From: Sphingobacteriales bacterium | Lineage (GTDB): Bacteria; Bacteroidota; Bacteroidia; Chitinophagales; JADIYW01 | Assembly (NCBI GenBank): GCA_016721245.1 | Contig: JADKIQ010000016.1 | Coordinates: 1-11,602 of the forward strand | DNA length: 11,602 nucleotides | Direction: 5' to 3' | In this document: piece by piece, positions 6,932 through 11,602 of the stretch | Position numbering within the stretch: position 1 is the stretch's first letter | Layout of the letters: every line of letters begins with the position of its first letter | The notes under the pieces: generated by a model | What the model saw: only the letters and a program-made list of their open reading frames with translations | Told to the model about the DNA's origin: nothing | Databases searched by the model: none | Made by a program: the position numbers and the translations under genes

Positions 6932-7215
6932 AGCAAAATTGAGTTTGTAAGGATGATATCTTTAAATGCAGTCTGTTCATCAAACGTAAAATTAACAATA
7001 TCAATTTTTTGTTCGCCAAATCGTTGAAAAAAATCATTTTTAAATCTTGACTTCTGAGCAAACGTTAATTTTTTATCTGTTAAAAATAATAAATCAATAT
7101 CACCACCTTTTTTCTGATTATTTACACGAGAGCCAAATAATCTTATTTCCATCTTTGGTAAATCCGCAATTGTAAAAGTGGAAATAAAATCAATCATCTT
7201 TTGTTGAAGTCTCAT
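6907..7215 (-). CDS. mntA: Minimal nucleotidyltransferase antitoxin, MntA-like
   Basis: A 102-residue minimal nucleotidyltransferase. The signature GSRVNNQKKGGDIDLLF spans residues 28-44, supplying G28-S29 and the metal-binding D39 and D41. The third acidic residue is D72 in KIDIVNF. This triad suggests an active enzyme, which in the MntA/HepT family adds AMP units to the toxin tyrosine. The gene overlaps hepT by 25 bases. It starts 18 bases after the thiH stop on the same strand. A TAnnTTTG box ends five bases before the ATG at 7215, so the mRNA could be nearly leaderless, or M7 (ATG at 7197) could be the real start. The frame is intact. Confidence 0.85.
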   Translation of the reverse strand: MRLQQKMIDFISTFTIADLPKMEIRLFGSRVNNQKKGGDIDLLFLTDKKLTFAQKSRFKNDFFQRFGEQKIDIVNFTFDEQTAFKDIILTNSILLCQKIQNI

Positions 7216-7219
7216 AGAA

Positions 7220-7227
7220 CAAAAATA
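7220..7227 (-). promoter_or_regulatory. Putative -7 box for the mntA-hepT(-porQ) unit
   Basis: Minus strand TATTTTTG fits TAnnTTTG in the 18-base gap between thiH and mntA. A start of transcription about seven bases downstream would fall almost on the mntA ATG. No -33 element was identified because that region lies in thiH coding sequence. Confidence 0.35.
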
Positions 7228-7233
7228 TAAAAA

Positions 7234-8345
7234 TTAAATCAAAACGGCGTCCCAATCTTTCCAGACCGGCTCGTATTGTTTGGAACGAATCATCGCCGCA
7301 ATTTCTGCAGGAGTACGGTCGTCGTGTATTTCAAATTGTTTCAGCGCTTCCGAATCCGAATAACCGCCGGGTTCGGTTTTACTGCCGGCACTCATCGAGG
7401 TAATTCCATAAGGTAAAACAATGTCGCGAAACTGTGCTCTTTCTCTGGAAGAAAGCGACAATTCCACATCCGGAAAACAAATACGATACGCACAAATCAA
7501 CTGCAATAATTCCTTTTCACTCAACACAGATTTTGGTGCAAAATCACCTTCGTGCGGACGAATGCGCGGAAAGGAAACCGAGTACTTTGTCTGCCAGTAA
7601 GTCTTTTGCAAATAGTCCAGGTGCAAGGCATTGAAATAACTATCCGTGCGCCAGTCTTCCAGCCCTAATAAAACACCCAACCCTATCTTGTAAACGCCTG
7701 CTTTTCCAAGCCTGTCGGGTGTATCCAGACGATATTCAAAATTTGATTTTTTTCCTTTCGGGTGATACGATTTATACACGTCTTTGTGGTAGGTTTCCTG
7801 ATACACCAACACTGCATACACGCCTGCTTTTTTCAGCAGTTCGTATTCATGCTGCTCCATCGGCTGCACTTCGATGGATACCTGCGAAAAATGTTGTTTC
7901 ACCAATTCCACCGCATGCAATAAATAATCGATGCCCACGAGTTTATCATGCTCACCGGTGACGAGTAAAATATTATCGTAGCCGTATGATTTTACGATTT
8001 CGATTTCTGCTAAAATTTCTGCATCCGTTAATGTCTTGCGCGGAATTTTGTTGGTAAAACTAAAGCCGCAATACGTACAAATATTCTGACATTCATTACT
8101 CAGATACATTGGAATAAACAGCTGCATATTTTTCCAAATCGTTCTTGTGTAATACGACTACTCCAGCTGCATCATTTCTTCGAGAAAAGGGCGGCAGCCG
8201 GAGAAATCAGGATACTGAAATCATCCGGGGTAGGACGGCTGTGACTATTATTTAACAAAACCTCCTCCACCATCGACCGATTTACATCTAATATCCGGAC
8301 ATGAATGGCATTCCAGTTATGTTTTCCTATTTCTTCTGCAAACAT
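7234..8345 (-). CDS. thiH: 2-iminoacetate synthase (tyrosine lyase) ThiH, N-terminus frameshifted
   Basis: ThiH is a radical SAM enzyme that splits tyrosine into p-cresol and dehydroglycine (2-iminoacetate), used by ThiG to build the thiazole of thiamine. The open C-terminal piece (7234-8127) begins MQLFIPMYLSNECQNICTYC. It carries the CX3CX2C iron-sulfur motif (C13, C17, C20 of that piece), then RKTLTDAEI, the TGEH segment and the PRIRPHEGDF and SAGSKTEPGGY regions. At 297 residues this lacks the usual N-terminus of about 70 residues. That part is present upstream in other frames: from ATG 8345, MFAEEIGKHNWNAIHVRILD..., then PDDFSILISPAAA, FLEEMMQL and SSRITQERFGK. The breaks are at 8189-8191 (one G missing on +), 8163 (one extra C) and 8129-8133 (one T missing). 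thiC, thiE and thiG are not adjacent here. Downstream lies mntA. Confidence 0.9.
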
Positions 8346-8519
8346 ATACTGTTGAAATTCAATAGATTATTTTTAAAGCAAGTGCTGTTACGCAAAGTTA
8401 CAAACATACTGCAATATACACGTTTCCATATTGATAAATTAACAGGCGGATATGTAAGCATATGTCTAACTTTATTTGCTTGTTTTTAGTGTGGAAACGG
8501 GTGATGTCGGTTCATGCCT
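8346..8519. other. Divergent promoter region, thiH / T9SS substrate
   Basis: These 174 AT-rich bases separate two divergent genes. On the minus side the TAACTTTG box at 8393-8400 is the best candidate. On the plus side only near matches are seen (TAACTTTA about 8466-8473 and TTTATTTG just after), about 45 bases before the ATG at 8520. No thiamine riboswitch-like architecture is recognisable in front of thiH. Confidence 0.3.
8393..8400 (-). promoter_or_regulatory. Putative -7 box for thiH
   Basis: Minus strand TAACTTTG fits TAnnTTTG and lies 47 bases upstream of the restored thiH ATG at 8345. Its position supports the longer thiH reading frame rather than a start at 8127. The -33 element is unclear. 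Confidence 0.4.
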
Positions 8520-11505
8520 ATGAAGAAATTTTACATTCTTATTTTCTTTTTCATTTCTTTCCACTCTTTTGGACAGATTACGCTTTCCGGCTCCAGTTAC
8601 GCAGGATTTTAACGGCACTACCTTTACCTTCCGGCTGGACAACAAGAACGGGGCAACAGCCACCGCATTAGGCGCCACCCTTCATACGCCGGCAACCAGC
8701 GGAACCTGGGCTTCCACTACAGGACAATTCCGATTTTGTGCATCTGCTAAAACACCGCTTACCTCCGCAAGTTCTTCTGCGCTGCAAAATGGGGCAACAG
8801 ACAGATGTTTAGCCATTCGTTCCACCGGCAGCTTTGGCGATCCCGGTCAGGCATTTGTGCTGGAATTAGCCAATACATTAGGATTCACCAACTTCTCCAT
8901 GTCATTTTCTGCACAGCTTTTAAGCCCGCAGGGAAAGACGACCATCTACAGAGTAGATTTTGGAACAGGAAGCTCTCCTTCTACCTTTACACAGGCAGGG
9001 GCCACTTTTACGGATCTCGGTATCAACTCCGGAACATGGGGAGTGCAGCCTGTAACTATTAATTTTGGAAATGCACTGGATAATATTTCTTCGAATGTAT
9101 GGATCAGAATTGTTTGTTTAAACGCAGCATCCGGCTCCGGGAATACCTGCACATTCGGTATTGATGATGTAAACCTGAACTGGACAAACGTAAGCTTACC
9201 CAACTGCACCTTTGCTTCCACATCCGGTGCTGTATTGGAAAATGGAGGAACGTATCAAATCGGTGTGACCGTAAATACAGCACCTTCGGCCGATTTAATG
9301 CTTTCCGTTACTGATGCAGGAACAGGCACGGCATCAGCATCCACCGATTTCACTTTTACCAATACAGACTTAACATTTACAGCAGCAAGTTCCTACCCTC
9401 AAACACAATATGCAACCGTAAACATACTGAATGATGCCATTCCTGAAGCCAATAAATACAGGAACTTTACACTCTCCAAAGTTAGCGGGCCTGCGGTAAC
9501 CTTCAGCAATACCAATCATCAGATGACGATTATTGACGACGATGTGCTGGAGGGTGTTGTATTAAATGAATTCTCACAAGGAGCAAACAATGCCTCTTAT
9601 CTGGAACTCGTAGTCGTTGGATTGCCTGGCACTACTGTAGATTTGAGAGGATGGATTATTGATGACAACAGCGGCATTTTCAGCGGCGGTTATGGTACAC
9701 AATTAGGCATTGCAGACGGACATATAAAATTCAGCAATTCCTGCACCTGGGAGAAAGTTCCTGTTGGCTCTGTTATTGTGATTTATGTAGATGATCAAAC
9801 CGGCGGAACTCCGGTAAAAAATGATAAAATCACCAACCTTGGTTTAGCCGATGACCCTACAGATGCCAACCTGGATTATGTGTATGTGGTAGGTGTAAAC
9901 TTTTACAACACAGGTTCCTGTTCGTCTGCTACTACCAATAATTATTTTTCGAGTGATTGTAATTTACCGAGCAATACATCGTATGATTCCTACATACCTG
10001 CAACCTATGTAAATCCGGATATGGGCACCGTACAATTCCGCAACAGTGGTGATGCCGTGCAATTGCGCGACCCGGCTGGTACTTATTTTATGGGCTTATC
10101 TTATGGCGATAAAGGCAGCAGTTCAAGTTGCGGCTCCTGTGATATCATTGTTTCCAATCATCCCGATTACGCTACTTACGGCAATAACGCTTTGTATTTT
10201 TCGGGTACGAGCAATAAAACATATGCATTTGTAAACACCAATGATAACGATTACCGCAACGTCAGCAACTGGACAAAAACCACGTCCACATCGCCGAATG
10301 CGCTGGAAACGCCGGGCTCTGCAAATTCTGCGGCCAATCAAACCTGGATAAATTCTCTTAGAGGAAACTTTGATGTCGTGATGGATAATCAAAATTACAC
10401 CTGCCAGTTGCGGCAGTACGAAAGCAGGTATTATTTAGATGCCATTGACAAAATTATTTTCTACATAAAAAACAATGCAAACATCAATCACGGCGACTTG
10501 ACTGCCGAAACTATTTTGCACGATGATGCCACGCCTGGACTCGGTTTTCAAAATTCAAATCTTACAGGAACGCCTTTGTTTATGACAAAAACCTGGGCAG
10601 CCACACCAACAAATTACAGTTCTCCAAACTATAAAATAAAATTCTTTGTCAGCACACAGGAACTGCAGGATTACTGTGATTACATCAACCCGATTTTAAA
10701 TGCATTACCGGGTTATTACAATGCACACAACCATACCCCTGCCGAAGTAATCGGACATTTAAAAATTTATAAAACCGCTACCAGCGACCGTGCATGGACG
10801 GTGACTTCCGACGCACAGGTAGAAATAAAAATTCCCGTAACAGGTACTTATACGAGTGCTACGGGAGTTACGTACACCACCTTTGAATATGATGGTTTCA
10901 CGGGATTTTCAGGATATGCGCTGGGCGATGTGGTAACACCGATAATCGGTTTGCCGGTGGAATTAACTTCCTTTCATGCGAAGTGTAAAAATGATCTTGT
11001 AAACATCAACTGGACCACCGCATCCGAAGAAAATTCCAGCTATTTTGAACTGGAACGCTCTTCCGATGCCATCCATTTTATTACCCTTCAGCGATTTGCC
11101 ACGGCACAAAAATCCAATCAGCTGAAAAATTATGCATACACGGATGAGTATCCGCTGAATGGCACTAATTACTATCGTTTGAGACAACAGGATATCGGAA
11201 ATACAGCTCCCGTTTATTCCAATATTATTCAAACGTCCTGCGAGGATTTTATAAAAAATGAAACGCAAATTTATTACACACCTGATAATACGGTGATGGT
11301 AAATTTATTTACGGATACGGATAAAAATCTGCAGTTTAGTTTGTATGAAATTTCCGGAAAATTACTGCATCAGGAAAGTAAAAATATGGAAGCGGGTGCC
11401 TCTGTTTTTGCCCTGAACTTCCATCATAAATTAGCCGCCGGAATCTATGTTATACAGATGATGGATGGAGGCACAATTACTTCAAAAAAGATATTGGCAC
11501 ATTAG
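8520..11505 (+). CDS. Secreted T9SS substrate with Calx-beta, lamin-tail and sorting domains
   Basis: A large surface or extracellular protein. The long open frame begins at ATG 8569 (978 residues), but that N-terminus (MDRLRFPAPVTQDFNG) is artificial. In the neighbouring frame, ATG 8520 encodes a clear signal peptide (MKKFYILIFFFISFHSFGQ) followed by ITLSGSSY. Joining at 8598-8601 gives SSY(T)QDFNG, the usual beginning of such proteins. Two lost bases (or one inserted) explain the break. Numbered from 8569: a jelly-roll-like region (about 1-205, with IDDVNLNW), a Calx-beta domain (about 211-327, ending TIIDDD), a lamin-tail-type domain (from about 329, VVLNEFSQG...YLELVVVG...RGWIIDDN), a less defined middle part, an FN3-like segment (from 794, PVELTSFHAK...NINWTTASEE), and a C-terminal sorting domain ending GIYVIQMMDGGTITSKKILAH. 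No catalytic domain is evident. PorQ at 5420-6469 belongs to the machinery that would export it. Confidence 0.85.
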
Positions 11506-11528
11506 GCTTTTTACACACCCCTCAATCC

Positions 11529-11544
11529 CCCCTCTCGAGAGGGG
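11529..11544. repeat. Perfect 16-bp palindrome CCCCTCTCGAGAGGGG
   Basis: Each half is the exact reverse complement of the other, centred on CTCGAG. It starts 24 bases after the stop of the T9SS substrate and lies in a C-rich then G-rich stretch. From memory, near-identical palindromes are scattered between genes in many Bacteroidota. It could form a hairpin with a tiny loop, but it has no U tract. Confidence 0.7.
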
Positions 11545-11557
11545 AAGTTGGACAGTG

Positions 11558-11582
11558 CAGGCTTTTCGCATGCCTGATTTTT
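11558..11582 (+). terminator. Possible weak intrinsic terminator
   Basis: CAGGC (11558-11562) pairs with GCCTG (11572-11576) around a 9-base loop and is followed by A and five T. The stem is short, so efficiency would be low. It lies about 50 bases after the T9SS substrate stop codon. No other gene is visible to the end of the window. Confidence 0.35.
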
Positions 11583-11602
11583 CAGAGCAGACAGGCTAAG
11601 AG

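Noticed and set aside
8346..8519. TPP riboswitch in front of thiH
   Set aside because: The leader between the promoter box and the ATG is under 50 bases and shows no THI-box-like conserved segments.
8946..9221. 91-codon minus-strand open frame within the T9SS substrate
   Set aside because: It is a shadow of the strongly domain-bearing + strand frame; the same holds for the frames at 10123-10392 and 10963-11268.

Overview
The window looks like a low-GC chromosome segment of a member of the Bacteroidota, most likely from the Chitinophagales/Sphingobacteriia side. Three things point there: a PorQ protein of the type IX secretion system (T9SS) next to cmk, a large secreted protein ending in a T9SS sorting domain, and several TAnnTTTG promoter boxes, the Bacteroidota -7 consensus. 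The assignment comes from reading the sequence, not from a search.

Layout. Positions 1-1253 hold a restriction-modification-like pair on the + strand: the C-terminal part of a DNA methyltransferase-like gene, then a nuclease-like gene two bases after its stop. An attC-like long palindrome (1271-1390) follows, then a DUF1826 gene (1488-2182, +). A convergent intergenic gap with two related hairpins (2183-2407) leads to a minus-strand block: a secreted TPR protein (2408-3426), a membrane fatty acid desaturase (3466-4545), cytidylate kinase cmk (4649-5329), porQ (5420-6469), a HepT/MntA HEPN-nucleotidyltransferase toxin-antitoxin pair (6473-7215) and thiH (7234-8345). Divergent from thiH is a roughly 980-residue secreted protein (8520-11505, +) with Calx-beta, lamin-tail and T9SS sorting domains. 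The window ends in a CTCGAG-centred palindrome and a small terminator-like hairpin.

A feature that cuts across the window is the number of frame breaks. Six genes (methyltransferase, nuclease, DUF1826, TPR protein, thiH, T9SS substrate) are interrupted by small indels, about seventeen in all. Nearly all fit as one or two missing bases in a short homopolymer. Restoring the bases gives continuous, family-like proteins. The 3.4-8.1 kb block has no such lesions. This looks more like uncorrected sequencing error or low coverage than ordinary gene decay, but the sequence alone cannot settle it. Several short open frames are therefore pieces of longer genes, and the apparent starts of thiH and of the T9SS substrate are probably wrong.

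How the genes fit together. PorQ belongs to the outer-membrane machinery that would export and anchor proteins such as the 8520-11505 product. porQ-cmk is a familiar Bacteroidota neighbourhood. The toxin-antitoxin pair sits tightly between thiH and porQ, separated from porQ by one codon, so it may be co-transcribed with a secretion gene. I found no clearly new multi-gene system. The least ordinary items are the restriction-modification-like pair with its attC-like palindrome and the heptamer inverted repeat around the cmk promoter.
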